Part shown: positions 1 through 8,857 of the stretch, piece by piece
Numbering within the stretch: the stretch's first letter is position 1
How the letters are laid out: each line of letters starts with the position of its first letter
NCBI RefSeq assembly: GCF_003864975.1
Contig: NZ_BHGL01000046.1
Span: 124,001 to 188,000, forward strand
Direction: 5' to 3'
DNA length: 64,000 nucleotides
Source of the DNA: Sulfuriferula thiophila
GTDB lineage: Bacteria; Pseudomonadota; Gammaproteobacteria; Burkholderiales; Sulfuriferulaceae
The notes under the pieces: model-generated
The model's input: the letters and a program-made list of their open reading frames with translations, nothing else
The model's database searches: none
Told to the model about the DNA's origin: nothing
Made by a program: the position numbers and the translations under genes

Positions 1-1
1 A

Positions 2-136
2 ATTTGCGATCCGCGCCTGGTATCCAAACCTTATGGTCGGCGCATCTGGCAAAGCCTGCCACCGATGAAACGCAGCCGGGATGCTGACGAAGTCGTGGCA
101 TTTCTCAAACAGATGCACACTACGCCAGCACTCTAG
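2..136 (+). CDS. C-terminal end of a DinG/YoaA-type ATP-dependent DNA helicase (partial)
   Basis: Only the last 44 codons are present; the gene enters from the left edge and stops at TAG 134-136. The peptide begins ICDPRLVSKPYGRRIW and continues SLPPMKR, which matches the end of motif VI and the tail of DinG-family superfamily 2 helicases (iron-sulfur XPD-like DNA repair helicases). This is judged by recognition of the tail only, since none of the Walker or Fe-S motifs lie in the window. The stop overlaps the stop of the convergent radA by four bases, so two DNA-repair genes meet tail to tail. Confidence 0.7.
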   Translation: MCDPRLVSKPYGRRIWQSLPPMKRSRDADEVVAFLKQMHTTPAL

Positions 137-1491
137 CAGTCACGCAAGTAAGTCACGGCATCCTGCAGGCGCTCAACTCCGATTACTTCCATCCCTGCAA
201 TTGCCTGCCGTGGTTTATTCGCCAAGGGTACGATGGCATGTGTAAATCCGAGTTTTGCTGCTTCTTTTAACCGCTCCTGACCGCGTTGTACCGGGCGTAT
301 TTCACCTGCCAGCCCAACCTCACCAAACACAACCATTTTGTCCGGTATTGCCTTGTTTTTAAATGAAGATACGATAGCCAGCAATAACGGCAAATCAGCC
401 GCCGGCTCATTGATCCGCACACCACCGACTGCGTTAATGAATACATCCTGATCGTAACAGGCCAAACCTGCATGGCGGTGCAGCACCGCCAGCAACATCG
501 CCAGACGGTTCTGTTCCAACCCGACAGACAAACGACGCGGGTTAGGCGATGGCGACGACTCAACCAGCGCCTGTATCTCCACCAACAACGGGCGCGTGCC
601 CTCCTGCGTCACCATTACGCAGGAACCGGGCACATCAGCGCGATGTCCTGACAGGAATATGGCTGAAGGATTGGACACCCCCTTCAATCCCTTATCCGTC
701 ATTGCAAACACACCCAACTCATTCACCGCACCAAAGCGATTCTTGAATGCACGCACCAGACGGAAGGTCGAGCTGGTGTCTCCCTCAAAATACAAAACAG
801 TATCCACGATATGTTCCAGCACGCGCGGCCCAGCCAAGGCACCCTCTTTGGTAACGTGCCCAACCAGAAAAATAACTGTGCCTGACTGTTTGGCGAAACG
901 GGTCAACTGCGCCGCACACTCACGCACCTGCGCCACTGAGCCTGGTGCTGATTGCAAAGCTTCGGAGTAGATAGTCTGGATTGAATCAATGACGGCAATA
1001 AACGGCTTATGTTCCTGCAAGGTCGCCAGTATCTTTTCCAATTGGATTTCGGCCAATAATTGCAAACTATCTGCATCCAGTTGCAAACGATGCGCGCGCA
1101 GTGCGATCTGCCGAGCCGATTCCTCACCGCTCACATACAGCGTCTTATGGCTCGCGCTCATCGCAGTTAACGCCTGGAGCAGCAAAGTCGATTTACCAAC
1201 ACCCGGATCGCCGCCAATCAACACCACGCCGCCTTTAACTACCCCGCCCCCAAGCACTCGATCCAGTTCCTGAATCGTTGTCACCACACGCTCGTCTTCC
1301 ACCGCTTCGACACTTGCCAGGCTCTGTATCTGGCTCACCACAGACAATGCGCTATAACGTGATGGCGCGGCCAATTCAGCCACAGTCTCGACCAAGGTGT
1401 TCCAGGCATTGCAATGCGGACACTGCCCCTGCCATTTACTCAGAGAACCGCCACATTCAGTACAGGTATACAGCGTTTTAGGTTTAGCCAT
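133..1491 (-). CDS. radA: DNA repair protein RadA
   Basis: RadA is a RecA-like ATPase that drives branch migration during recombinational repair. The 452-residue product has full family length and all the expected parts in order: an N-terminal C4 zinc finger (C10-x2-C13 and C24-x2-C27), a Walker A motif GGDPGVGKST at 93-102, the RadA signature KNRFG near residue 250, and a C-terminal Lon-protease-like domain. The start ATG at 1489-1491 is the family start (MAKPKTLYTC). It converges on the helicase tail to its left and is divergent from the small Rossmann protein at 1618. Confidence 0.97.
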   Translation of the reverse strand: MAKPKTLYTCTECGGSLSKWQGQCPHCNAWNTLVETVAELAAPSRYSALSVVSQIQSLASVEAVEDERVVTTIQELDRVLGGGVVKGGVVLIGGDPGVGKSTLLLQALTAMSASHKTLYVSGEESARQIALRAHRLQLDADSLQLLAEIQLEKILATLQEHKPFIAVIDSIQTIYSEALQSAPGSVAQVRECAAQLTRFAKQSGTVIFLVGHVTKEGALAGPRVLEHIVDTVLYFEGDTSSTFRLVRAFKNRFGAVNELGVFAMTDKGLKGVSNPSAIFLSGHRADVPGSCVMVTQEGTRPLLVEIQALVESSPSPNPRRLSVGLEQNRLAMLLAVLHRHAGLACYDQDVFINAVGGVRINEPAADLPLLLAIVSSFKNKAIPDKMVVFGEVGLAGEIRPVQRGQERLKEAAKLGFTHAIVPLANKPRQAIAGMEVIGVERLQDAVTYLRDC

Positions 1492-1617
1492 TTGTTATTA
1501 GCGCAGTTCGTTAAGTGGAAATTGGCAGATGGTGAATCTTGCTAGAGAATGGTCATTAGGCTATGCTTACTCAGCAATTATCGTTAACAACTATAAATTA
1601 AAGGATACAACACTATT

Positions 1618-2010
1618 ATGGGTAACAAAATTAATGTCGCTATTTTGGGTCTGGGCTCTGTTGGCGAAGTTTTTTCAGAAAATTTCCTGGAAAAAATCCA
1701 GGAACAACACATTAACGTCGAAATTGTTGCTGTCGCCACCCGCCATCTGGATTCCCCAGTTGCATTAGGTTTCGCTCACAGCAACGTTCCTGTTTTTGAG
1801 GATGCATTAAAGGTCATCGAGTTAGGTGAAAAAGTAGATATCATTTTTGACCTGACCGGCAATGGCGATTTACGCAAAGAACTGCGCAACCAGTTACAAG
1901 CTACCAACAATCGCCATACCGTTATCGCACCAGAAGTCTTCGCACAGTTGTTGTGGAATTTCTTCGGAGAAGAGGCTGATTTACCCCAAAGCAAAACTAC
2001 CGGATATTGA
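1618..2010 (+). CDS. small Rossmann-fold (NAD(P)-binding-like) protein of unknown function
   Basis: The 130-residue product begins with a beta strand and a glycine loop, AILGLGSVGEVF (residues 9-20), the hallmark of a dinucleotide-binding Rossmann fold as in the N-terminal half of homoserine or aspartate-semialdehyde dehydrogenases. A later stretch, VDIIFDLTGNGDLR, fits the next strand of such a fold. No catalytic domain follows, so it is either a stand-alone binding domain or a regulatory protein. AAAGGA about 13 bases upstream is a fair ribosome-binding site. It lies alone between radA and trpS and is followed by a strong inverted repeat. I do not recognise a named family. Confidence 0.75.
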   Translation: MGNKINVAILGLGSVGEVFSENFLEKIQEQHINVEIVAVATRHLDSPVALGFAHSNVPVFEDALKVIELGEKVDIIFDLTGNGDLRKELRNQLQATNNRHTVIAPEVFAQLLWNFFGEEADLPQSKTTGY

Positions 2011-2033
2011 GCCTAGCAGCTGTAGCTATACGA

Positions 2034-2070
2034 TAAGTGGGAATTTATAAACTTCTAAAATTCCCACTTA
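2034..2070. terminator. perfect 13-bp inverted repeat between convergent genes
   Basis: The arms 2034-2046 and 2058-2070 are exactly complementary (TAAGTGGGAATTT and its reverse complement) around an 11-base loop. It sits between the stop of the plus-strand gene at 2010 and the stop of trpS at 2095, so it most likely ends transcription from both sides. The T-rich part is inside the stem ends rather than in a long run after it. Confidence 0.6.
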
Positions 2071-2094
2071 CCCTCCTAAACCTATCCTCTTAGA

Positions 2095-3297
2095 TCAGTC
2101 ATACCGCAAGCGCATCGCTTCACGTACATCACGCATCGTATCACGCGCATGTTCGCGCGCCTTTTCACAGCCGTCAGCAATCAGATTACGCACAAGCGAT
2201 GGGCTATCCGTGTACATTTTCGCACGTTCACGCATGGGTTCCTGTTCTTTCAGCACACCCTCGATTACTGGCTGCTTGCATTCTATACAGCCTATCCCCG
2301 CACTGATGCACCCATTCTGTACCCAATTCCGCGTGGATTCATCTGAATATATCTGATGCAATGCCCATACTGGGCATTTGTCAGGCGTACCTGGGTCTGT
2401 TCGCCGTACCCGGGCAGGATCAGTAGGCATGGTGCGTATTTTCTTGGTAACGCTCTCTGCATCTTCGCGCAGAGTGATCGTGTTGTTATAAGACTTGGAC
2501 ATCTTCTGGCCATCCAACCCCGGCATTCTCGATGCAACCGTCAATAACGACTGCGGCTCTGCGAGGATAACCTTGCCACCGCCTTCCAGGTAACCAAATA
2601 AACGTTCACGATCACCCAATGAGAGGTTCTGCTGCTCGTTAATCAATGCATGACCGGCTTCCAATGCAGCATCATCACCCTGCTCCTGATAACGATTGCG
2701 CAACTCTTCATACAGCCGAGCTTTCTTACTGCCCATTTTCTTAATAGCAGCTTCGGCTTTTTGTTCATAGCCAGGTTCGCGGCCATACAAATGGTTAAAG
2801 CGGCGTGCTATTTCACGGGTAAATTCAATGTGCGGCACCTGGTCTTCACCCACTGGCACCTGATTCGCACGATAGATCAGAATATCAGCGCTCTGCAGTA
2901 ATGGATAACCCAAGAAACCATAAGTCGACAGATCCTTTTCAGTCAGTTTTTCCTGCTGATCCTTGTACGTAGGGATGCGCTCCAGCCAACCCAGCGGGGT
3001 AATCATGGATAGCAGCAAATGCAATTCTGCATGCTCAGGAACTTGCGATTGAATGAACAACGTCGCCTGGTTGGGATCAACACCGGCAGCCAGCCAGTCA
3101 ATCACCATTTCCCACACATTATTCTGAATAATTTCAGGGCTGTCATAATGCGTAGTCAGCGCATGCCAGTCAGCCACAAAGAACAGACATTCATGCTCAT
3201 GCTGGAGCTTGACCCAGTTCTTTAATACCCCATGATAGTGTCCCAAATGCAGACCACCTGTCGGGCGCATGCCCGATAAAACTCGATTTGCGTACAT
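2095..3297 (-). CDS. trpS: tryptophanyl-tRNA synthetase
   Basis: This class I aminoacyl-tRNA synthetase charges tRNA-Trp. The HIGH-type motif is GGLHLGHYHG at residues 14-23 and the KMSKS loop is intact at about residues 263-267. At 400 residues it is longer than the 334-residue E. coli enzyme; the extra sequence is an insertion before KMSKS and belongs to the longer proteobacterial form. It is last in a four-gene minus-strand group with the M50 protease, yciO and the PHP phosphoesterase, only 8 bases after the M50 gene, and ends at the inverted repeat 2034-2070. Confidence 0.97.
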   Translation of the reverse strand: MYANRVLSGMRPTGGLHLGHYHGVLKNWVKLQHEHECLFFVADWHALTTHYDSPEIIQNNVWEMVIDWLAAGVDPNQATLFIQSQVPEHAELHLLLSMITPLGWLERIPTYKDQQEKLTEKDLSTYGFLGYPLLQSADILIYRANQVPVGEDQVPHIEFTREIARRFNHLYGREPGYEQKAEAAIKKMGSKKARLYEELRNRYQEQGDDAALEAGHALINEQQNLSLGDRERLFGYLEGGGKVILAEPQSLLTVASRMPGLDGQKMSKSYNNTITLREDAESVTKKIRTMPTDPARVRRTDPGTPDKCPVWALHQIYSDESTRNWVQNGCISAGIGCIECKQPVIEGVLKEQEPMRERAKMYTDSPSLVRNLIADGCEKAREHARDTMRDVREAMRLRYD

Positions 3298-3305
3298 AAT
3301 TATAT

Positions 3306-4007
3306 TTAATGTGTAATGATTTGAATAAGTGTAACTAAATCGCCATGAGACAACCCGGAAAAACTGCTCACTACCACTAAGGTAACGGCAAGTATCGGGC
3401 TCAGAATAAGACCCAGCCAGCCGATAAACATCAACGCCAGCAAGATATAAAAGCCATATGGTTCAAGTTGCGCATAGCGATAAGCGTAACGGTTTGGCAG
3501 CAGGCTCAGGGTAATGCGCCCGCCATCCAGGGGTGGCAGCGGCAACAGATTCAATGCCATCAGAATAGCATTGATAAATATTCCGGCAGCCCCCATCAGG
3601 GCCATGGGCTGTGTGTAATTGTCTCCCAGACTGATTCCAAGCTTGATTATCAGCGCCCAAAATATGGCCATAAGCAAATTGGCTGCCGGGCCTGCAACTG
3701 CCACCCAGAGCATATTGCGCTTAGGGTTACGTAATGCACCGAAGTTGACCGGCACAGGCTTGGCCCAGCCAAACAGAATAAATCCGCCGCCAAGCAATTT
3801 ACTCATTAACAGTATAGCTAGCGGTACAAGTATCGTGCCAACCGGATCAATATGCTTCAATGGGTTCAGTGTGACGCGCCCTAGCATCCAGGCAGTCTTA
3901 TCACCAAAAAACTTGGCAACATATCCATGCGCTGCCTCATGTAGCGTAATTGCAAAAATGACGGGGATCGCCCAAACAGTAATTTTTTGTATCAGGTTGA
4001 GTTCCAT
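3306..4007 (-). CDS. site-2-protease-like M50 membrane metallopeptidase
   Basis: This is an integral membrane zinc protease of the rhomboid-unrelated S2P (peptidase M50) family. The zinc motif HEAAH is at residues 23-27 in the first hydrophobic segment, and the third ligand comes from PLDGGR near residue 161. Four to six hydrophobic segments are visible in 233 residues, with no PDZ domain, which marks the short subfamily whose substrate is unknown. It abuts yciO (stop-start spacing of zero) and is followed directly by trpS, an arrangement common in beta- and gammaproteobacteria. Confidence 0.9.
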   Translation of the reverse strand: MELNLIQKITVWAIPVIFAITLHEAAHGYVAKFFGDKTAWMLGRVTLNPLKHIDPVGTILVPLAILLMSKLLGGGFILFGWAKPVPVNFGALRNPKRNMLWVAVAGPAANLLMAIFWALIIKLGISLGDNYTQPMALMGAAGIFINAILMALNLLPLPPLDGGRITLSLLPNRYAYRYAQLEPYGFYILLALMFIGWLGLILSPILAVTLVVVSSFSGLSHGDLVTLIQIITH

Positions 4008-4634
4008 TTAATCCAATCCAAAAGGGGCTAAATCACCACGGCCGGCCCGCATCAATTGCGGCTCGCCATGACTTAAATCAATTACGGTGGTCGGATCAAC
4101 ACCACAAGCGCCCGCATCCAGTATTAAATCTAGCTGATGCTCAAGCTGATCACGAATCGTGTCAGCTTCATGCATAGGCATAGTGTCACCAGGCAGAATC
4201 AGTGTCATGGTGAGGAGTGGCTCATCCAGTTCTGCCAATAAAGCCAGCGTAATCGGATGGTCAGGCACGCGCAACCCTATGGTATTGCGTTTAGGATGTT
4301 GCAGTCGCTTAGGTACTTCTCGCGTTGCCTCTAGTATGAAAGTATAGCTTCCCGGCGTATTGGCTTTAAGCAAACGAAATTGTTGATTGTCTATACGCGC
4401 GTACACAGCGATCTCGGAAAGATCACGGCACATTAACGTAAAGTGGTGCTTATCATCCACATCACGCAGCGCTCTTATTCGGTCTTGCGCCCGCTTATCA
4501 CCCAAATGGCATGCAATTGCATAACTGGAATCGGTAGGTAACGCTATCACACCACCTTCGCGCACGATAGCTGCGGCCTGTTTAATCAAGCGTGGCTGGG
4601 GATTATCTGGATGGACAGTAAAAAATTGAGCCAT
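4008..4634 (-). CDS. YciO/Sua5-type L-threonylcarbamoyladenylate synthase family protein
   Basis: The 208-residue product is a single YrdC/Sua5 domain, which binds ATP and an RNA and in the true TsaC enzyme makes the threonylcarbamoyl precursor for tRNA t6A37. Conserved elements visible are GVIALPTDSSYAIAC near residue 30, the KANTPGSYTFIL segment near 90, and NTIGLRVPDHP near 117. The SSYA in place of the TVYG of TsaC points to the YciO paralogue, whose own role is less certain. Its start overlaps the stop of the upstream PHP gene by one base. Confidence 0.88.
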   Translation of the reverse strand: MAQFFTVHPDNPQPRLIKQAAAIVREGGVIALPTDSSYAIACHLGDKRAQDRIRALRDVDDKHHFTLMCRDLSEIAVYARIDNQQFRLLKANTPGSYTFILEATREVPKRLQHPKRNTIGLRVPDHPITLALLAELDEPLLTMTLILPGDTMPMHEADTIRDQLEHQLDLILDAGACGVDPTTVIDLSHGEPQLMRAGRGDLAPFGLD

Positions 4635-5479
4635 TATTTACAATCCCAGTCTTGCCAAATAGGTGTGCACATATCTGGCAACGGTGGTAACCGGCCAATA
4701 TCACGATAGCCTTCACCCGGCGCATGAAAATCAGAACCGCGCGAACTCAATAAACCAAATTTTTGCGCCAAATTGGCAAAATGCGGATATTGCTCAGGTG
4801 TATGACTGCCAGTAACGACTTCAATTCCCTCGCCACCTGCCGCTTTGAAAGCCTCCAGCAATTCATGCATTTTACTGCTGCCCATTTGATAGCGTCCGGG
4901 ATGCGCTATCACTGCCTGCCCGCCACTGGCACGGATCCAGCCCACAGCATCAGCGAGATCAGCCCACTGATGCGAGACATAACCCGGCTTGCCCTTCACC
5001 AGGTATTTTTTAAAAACTGTACGTACATCCTTAACCAAGCCTTGCGCCACCAGATAACGAGCAAAATGCATACGGCCGATTAAATTGGGATTGTCCGCAT
5101 GCTGATAGGCACCCGCCAGACTATTGGGAATGCCAGCTTTAGTAAGCTGTTCAGCCATTCTGATGGCGCGCTCGCTACGGCCAGCACGAATTGCTTCCAA
5201 TCCCGCGACTAAAGCGGGATGTTCAGGGTCAATATTCAATCCAACAATATGCAGGGTATGCGTACCCCAGCTTACGGAAACTTCAACACCATTGATTAAA
5301 CACAAGCCCAACTCTTTAGCAGCATCGCGTGCTTGCGCCAAACCAGCCACATCATCATGATCCGTCAACGCCAGCACTGTCACGCCTTGCCCGGCTGCGC
5401 GAGCAACCAGATCAGCAGGCGGCAGCATGCCATCAGATACATTAGAATGGCAGTGCAAATCGATATTTTGCGGGAACAT
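4634..5479 (-). CDS. PHP-domain 3',5'-nucleoside bisphosphate phosphatase / RNase AM (YciV-like)
   Basis: PHP-domain phosphoesterase of 281 residues. The metal-binding motif DLHCHSNVSDG is at residues 7-17, LTDHDD follows near 38-43, then the H of VIAHPGRYQ near 193 and the SRGSDFHAP motif near 247. The E. coli counterpart removes 3' phosphates from nucleoside bisphosphates and trims 5' ends of rRNA. It is the first gene of the PHP-yciO-M50-trpS group; in E. coli yciV and yciO are also neighbours. The start is 74 bases from a divergent gene at 5554, so the promoters must lie in that short gap. Confidence 0.88.
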   Translation of the reverse strand: MFPQNIDLHCHSNVSDGMLPPADLVARAAGQGVTVLALTDHDDVAGLAQARDAAKELGLCLINGVEVSVSWGTHTLHIVGLNIDPEHPALVAGLEAIRAGRSERAIRMAEQLTKAGIPNSLAGAYQHADNPNLIGRMHFARYLVAQGLVKDVRTVFKKYLVKGKPGYVSHQWADLADAVGWIRASGGQAVIAHPGRYQMGSSKMHELLEAFKAAGGEGIEVVTGSHTPEQYPHFANLAQKFGLLSSRGSDFHAPGEGYRDIGRLPPLPDMCTPIWQDWDCK

Positions 5480-5553
5480 AATTTGTTTACTTGTGGACTA
5501 AGGGTAAATCATAGCAAAATACACGCTTACTCACTATCTCAGTTATATAGAAT

Positions 5554-6273
5554 ATGGCAATCCCAGCGGAAATTCGTACCAGCTTTGAAGAAGCCAACCG
5601 TATCGTACAGCAAACTTTCCTTGAATCCGACATTCAAGCGGGTTCACAAGTCACGCCGGATCAATTAGGCGAAGCAATCACTCAGTTCTTATTCGTGTTC
5701 GATAAGCTGGATAATGAGCATGGCGAAACCGGCCCAATTCTATTTGATGACGTTAATCAATTAGGCGACCATGCGATCGGCTTTCTGATGGATCTGGCAT
5801 ACTGGGCAGACCGCCTGCGCCTGCCAAAATCCAAAATGGACATCGAAAAAACTGCTTTAGGTGTGGCGCACTGGGTCATACGGCATGAAGGTGAGCTGCG
5901 CACTCTGGAGCCTCTGGTTAATAGCCTTGCAGCCAGCGCAAATTTGACACAAGACCCTGATACACTCAAGGCTTTGGTACAAGTAATTGGTGATATCATC
6001 GAGCATGCGGCAACCAGTATTAAAGCTGACTTGGAAAAGCATGAAGCAACTCGTCCATGGCGCATCCTTAATTTCAATTACGCCATTGTCGCTACACGCA
6101 CCCAGGACACTGCTCTCATGAGCAAAGCATTCGATACGTTAGGCCGTAATTTGCCAGAAGATTGCCCCGCTTTTTTTGAACAAGGCCTGCAACAGGCACA
6201 AAAAGCTTCTTACAACCCCGCCGTGCGTGAAATGCTGCAAGAGCATTTTAATCGCTGGGCAACGAGACACTAA
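5554..6273 (+). CDS. conserved hypothetical helical protein
   Basis: A 239-residue acidic, cysteine-free protein without signal peptide or membrane segment, predicted from its heptad-like leucine and alanine pattern to be all-helical. I recognise no catalytic motif. It is followed three bases later by yciB and heads a plus-strand run yciB-yciI-bolA-ppiC, which suggests a cytosolic housekeeping or envelope-related role. The ATG at 5554 is the only plausible start before the conserved-looking segment AEIRTSFEEAN. I would call it unknown. Confidence 0.8.
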   Translation: MAIPAEIRTSFEEANRIVQQTFLESDIQAGSQVTPDQLGEAITQFLFVFDKLDNEHGETGPILFDDVNQLGDHAIGFLMDLAYWADRLRLPKSKMDIEKTALGVAHWVIRHEGELRTLEPLVNSLAASANLTQDPDTLKALVQVIGDIIEHAATSIKADLEKHEATRPWRILNFNYAIVATRTQDTALMSKAFDTLGRNLPEDCPAFFEQGLQQAQKASYNPAVREMLQEHFNRWATRH

Positions 6274-6276
6274 AAC

Positions 6277-6813
6277 ATGAAATATCTATTTGATTTCTTC
6301 CCCATCCTGCTGTTTTTTATAGCCTATAAATTCGGTGGCATCTATGTTGCCACCAGTGTCGGCATTGCTGCCAGTTTTGTGCAAATTGGATGGCTGCTGT
6401 TACGGGGGAAAAAAGTAGACACGATGATGTGGCTAAGTCTGGCAATTATCGTCGTATTTGGCGGAGCGACGTTACTCCTGCATGACGAAACCTTTATCAA
6501 ATGGAAACCAACTGTCTTGTACTGGCTGTTTGCATTAGGCTTGCTGGTCAGCTCGGTATTTTTTAAAAAGAACGTCATTCGCACCATGATGGGTGAGCAA
6601 ATCAAACTTCCAGAACCCATCTGGCGCAACCTGAATTTAAGCTGGGTGCTATTTTTTATCACCATGGGGCTTGCAAATCTTTATGTTGCCTTCACCTTCA
6701 ATACAGACACATGGGTGAATTTCAAATTATTCGGCAGCACTGCTATGATGTTCATATTTATCATTGCACAAGGTGTCGTACTCAATAAATATGTGGACGA
6801 TAAAGAATCATGA
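6277..6813 (+). CDS. yciB: septation protein A homologue YciB (inner membrane)
   Basis: The product is 178 residues with about five hydrophobic segments and the family opening [14 protein letters not shown]. The conserved [13 protein letters not shown] near residue 77 and the TWVNFKLFG segment near 147 are typical of YciB/IspZ, an inner-membrane protein linked to cell-envelope synthesis and division. It begins 3 bases after the upstream gene and overlaps the YciI gene by four bases (ATGA), so the set is translationally coupled. Confidence 0.95.
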   Translation: MKYLFDFFPILLFFIAYKFGGIYVATSVGIAASFVQIGWLLLRGKKVDTMMWLSLAIIVVFGGATLLLHDETFIKWKPTVLYWLFALGLLVSSVFFKKNVIRTMMGEQIKLPEPIWRNLNLSWVLFFITMGLANLYVAFTFNTDTWVNFKLFGSTAMMFIFIIAQGVVLNKYVDDKES

Positions 6814-7118
6814 GTAACTGGTACGCTATTATCGGTGAAGATGTTGCGGACAGCATTGAAAAACGTATGGGCGTCCGCCCTGCTCACCTTGCCCGCCTGC
6901 AAACCCTGCAAGACCTGGGGCGTCTACTGATTGCAGGGCCTTTCCCCGCAATCGACAGCAACGACCCAGGCCCTGCTGGATTTAGCGGCAGCTTAATCGT
7001 AGCAGAGTTTGATTCCCTAGCTGACGCACAAACATGGGCCGATGCCGATCCATACGTGAGTGCCGGCGTTTACACACATGTCACCGTTAAACCTTTCAAG
7101 AAAGTCTTTCCCGCATGA
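6810..7118 (+). CDS. YciI family protein
   Basis: A 102-residue YciI-like (ferredoxin-fold dimeric alpha/beta barrel) protein. The family opening WYAIIGEDV, the His-less substrate pocket region, and the closing [17 protein letters not shown] are recognisable. E. coli YciI has a conserved His-Asp pair of unproven enzymatic function; here the PYVSAGVY segment is intact. It overlaps both yciB and the bolA gene by four bases each. Confidence 0.92.
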   Translation: MSNWYAIIGEDVADSIEKRMGVRPAHLARLQTLQDLGRLLIAGPFPAIDSNDPGPAGFSGSLIVAEFDSLADAQTWADADPYVSAGVYTHVTVKPFKKVFPA

Positions 7119-7381
7119 CCACAGTTGAACTAATGCAGGAAAAACTAGCCATACTGCAGCCAAGCTTGCTAGAAATTGAAGATGAAAGCGCATTGCATGC
7201 GGGTCATGCAGGTGCCAAAAGTGGCGGCGGCCATTACCGCTTGCGCATCGTCTCCCAAGCTTTTGCACAACAGAATACTCTTGCGCGACATCGCTTAGTA
7301 TATGCAACACTCGGTAATTTAATGCAAAATAAAATTCACGCGCTTAGTATCACAGCGTACAGCACTGAAGAAATCTTATAA
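7115..7381 (+). CDS. BolA family protein
   Basis: An 88-residue BolA/IbaG-type protein of the class-II KH-like fold that works with monothiol glutaredoxins in iron-sulfur cluster handling and envelope regulation. The conserved core H-A-G-H near residue 31 and the helical segment [13 protein letters not shown] followed by IHALSI are typical. The gene overlaps yciI by four bases and is followed after 19 bases by the parvulin lipoprotein with a good AAAGGAAG ribosome-binding site. Confidence 0.92.
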   Translation: MTTVELMQEKLAILQPSLLEIEDESALHAGHAGAKSGGGHYRLRIVSQAFAQQNTLARHRLVYATLGNLMQNKIHALSITAYSTEEIL

Positions 7382-7400
7382 CTCTCTCAAAGGAAGACAA

Positions 7401-8249
7401 ATGCAACTGAAAAAAATCGCTATCGCTACCGTTTGCGCATTTGGATTGACCGCGCTCACCGGTTGCAATGCTGCTGAAGAAAATAAAACTGCTGTTACCA
7501 AAGCTGCTGCAGCACCAGCACCAGCAGCAAGCACCAGTAAAGCCCTTGCTGTAGTGAATGGCGTTGCCATTCCTCAAGCCCAGTTTGACATTCTCAAGCA
7601 AGATCGCGCCGCACAAGGCCAGCCAATGAATGACCAGACCACTGCCGCGCTGCGTGACAGCCTGATCAATGCAGAAATTCTGGCTCAAGAAGCTACGAAA
7701 AAAGGTTTAGATAAAGATGCAACAATCCAGTCTCGCCTGAATTTAGCCAAGACCCAAATGCTCGCTCAAGCCTACATCGCGGACTATGTTAAATCGCACC
7801 CGGTAACTGAAGAAGCGATGAAAGCAGAGTACGAACGTGTCAAAGGCATGATGGGCACCAAAGAATATGAAGTTCGTCATATCCTCGTTGATAATGAAGC
7901 TGAAGCTAAAGACATCATTGCTCAACTAGGCAAAAAAGCTAAATTTGAAGATCTGGCCAAGAAAAAGTCGAAAGATTCCTCTGCTGCCAATGGTGGTCAA
8001 TTGGGCTGGGTAGCACCAGGCAATCTCGTTAAAGAATTTGCTGAAGCCATGGTATCCTTGAAAAAAGGCGAATACACCAAGACGCCAGTACACAGCAAAT
8101 TTGGCTGGCACGTCATCCGTGTTGACGAAATCCGTGACCTGAAACTGCCGCCTTATGATCAAATCAAAGATCAATTGCGTGCCGATATGGATCAGCAAAT
8201 GGTGAAAAAATTAGTTACAGATTTACGCGCAAGTGCTAAAGTAGAATAA
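7401..8249 (+). CDS. periplasmic lipoprotein peptidyl-prolyl isomerase (PpiC/parvulin type)
   Basis: The 282-residue product starts with a lipoprotein signal (lipobox LTGC, Cys about 22), then an Ala/Pro-rich linker, a SurA-like N-terminal helical region, and a parvulin domain at about 148-250. The domain carries EYEVRHILV, GGQLGWV and FGWHVIRV, the usual PpiC landmarks. It should assist folding of outer-membrane or secreted proteins from the periplasmic face of a membrane. It ends the yciB-yciI-bolA run and is followed by a hairpin at 8263-8298. Confidence 0.93.
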   Translation: MQLKKIAIATVCAFGLTALTGCNAAEENKTAVTKAAAAPAPAASTSKALAVVNGVAIPQAQFDILKQDRAAQGQPMNDQTTAALRDSLINAEILAQEATKKGLDKDATIQSRLNLAKTQMLAQAYIADYVKSHPVTEEAMKAEYERVKGMMGTKEYEVRHILVDNEAEAKDIIAQLGKKAKFEDLAKKKSKDSSAANGGQLGWVAPGNLVKEFAEAMVSLKKGEYTKTPVHSKFGWHVIRVDEIRDLKLPPYDQIKDQLRADMDQQMVKKLVTDLRASAKVE

Positions 8250-8262
8250 TCAATGATGTAGC

Positions 8263-8298
8263 TCGCACCTGATGGATCTCGAGATCGATCAGGTGCGA
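8263..8298 (+). terminator. intrinsic-type terminator after the parvulin gene
   Basis: An 11-bp perfect stem (TCGCACCTGAT at 8263-8273 with its complement at 8288-8298) encloses a loop that can pair further. A short TTTAT follows. It lies 14 bases after the stop and before hfq, and so probably separates hfq from the upstream operon. Confidence 0.6.
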
Positions 8299-8327
8299 TT
8301 TATCCCGACTTAAGTGGATGACTAAAA

Positions 8328-8555
8328 ATGAAAAATTTACAAGACCAATTTCTGAATGCCCTGCGTAAAGAACATGTGCTCGTTTCCGTGTTCTTGGTAA
8401 ACGGCATTAAATTAGTAGGGAAAATCGAATCTTTCGATCAATACATGGTAATGCTAAAAGGCCATGACAATGTCAGCCAGGCTATTTTCAAACATGCCAT
8501 ATCTACACTATCACCATCACGGCAAATTAATATAGATGCCAGCAGCGTGGATTAA
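8328..8555 (+). CDS. hfq: Hfq-like RNA chaperone, divergent
   Basis: The 75-residue Sm-fold protein has the Hfq Sm1 sequence [15 protein letters not shown] and the Sm2 motif KHAIST, so it should form a hexameric ring binding small RNAs and A-rich RNA. Differences from the usual betaproteobacterial form are visible: GHDN replaces the usual two residues between Sm1 and the VSQ strand (a two-residue insertion), IFKHA replaces VYKHA, and the C-terminal tail is short. It is not next to hflX, which lies alone at 47825-49174, so it may be a second Hfq. Between its own terminator and the upstream one it is monocistronic. Confidence 0.85.
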   Translation: MKNLQDQFLNALRKEHVLVSVFLVNGIKLVGKIESFDQYMVMLKGHDNVSQAIFKHAISTLSPSRQINIDASSVD

Positions 8556-8572
8556 TAAAAAACGAACCCAAT

Positions 8573-8602
8573 AAAAAAGCGCACGATTAAGTGCGCTTTT
8601 TT
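8573..8602 (+). terminator. strong intrinsic terminator of hfq
   Basis: A 12-bp stem AAAAAAGCGCAC / GTGCGCTTTTTT (arms 8573-8584 and 8591-8602) with a 6-base loop ends in a T run. It is placed 17 bases after the hfq stop and also shields the facing tRNA gene. Confidence 0.9.
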
Positions 8603-8615
8603 ATTGGATTTAACC

Positions 8616-8706
8616 TGGCGGAGAGGGCGGGATTCGAACCCGCGTTGGGATATTATCCCAAACACGCTTTCCAGGCGTGCGACTTAAACCGCTCATCCAC
8701 CTCTCC
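8616..8706 (-). tRNA. tRNA-Ser(GGA)
   Basis: On the minus strand a 91-nt class II tRNA begins GGAGAGGTGG and ends with an encoded CCA. The acceptor stem GGAGAGG pairs with CCTCTCC, the T-arm has GGGTTCGAATCCC, and the anticodon loop CTGGAAA gives anticodon GGA. The long variable arm (a stem built from TTGGGATA and TATCCCAA) is typical of serine tRNAs. Confidence 0.96.
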
Positions 8707-8857
8707 TTATTTCCAAGGATTTTTTAACGATCCAGGAAAGTCCGCAAGAATACCGTAAATAGACGCTCAGAGCAAGGTTTTCTCCTTGCTTACTGTCTTA
8801 TCTTTGTAAAAATTGGTATCATTGTTATATGTTCTTAATTCTCGCAATTTGTGGTTA

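Noticed and set aside
1529-1768. 79-codon frame before and inside the Rossmann protein gene
   Set aside because: It reads another frame of the 1618 gene and has no ribosome-binding site.
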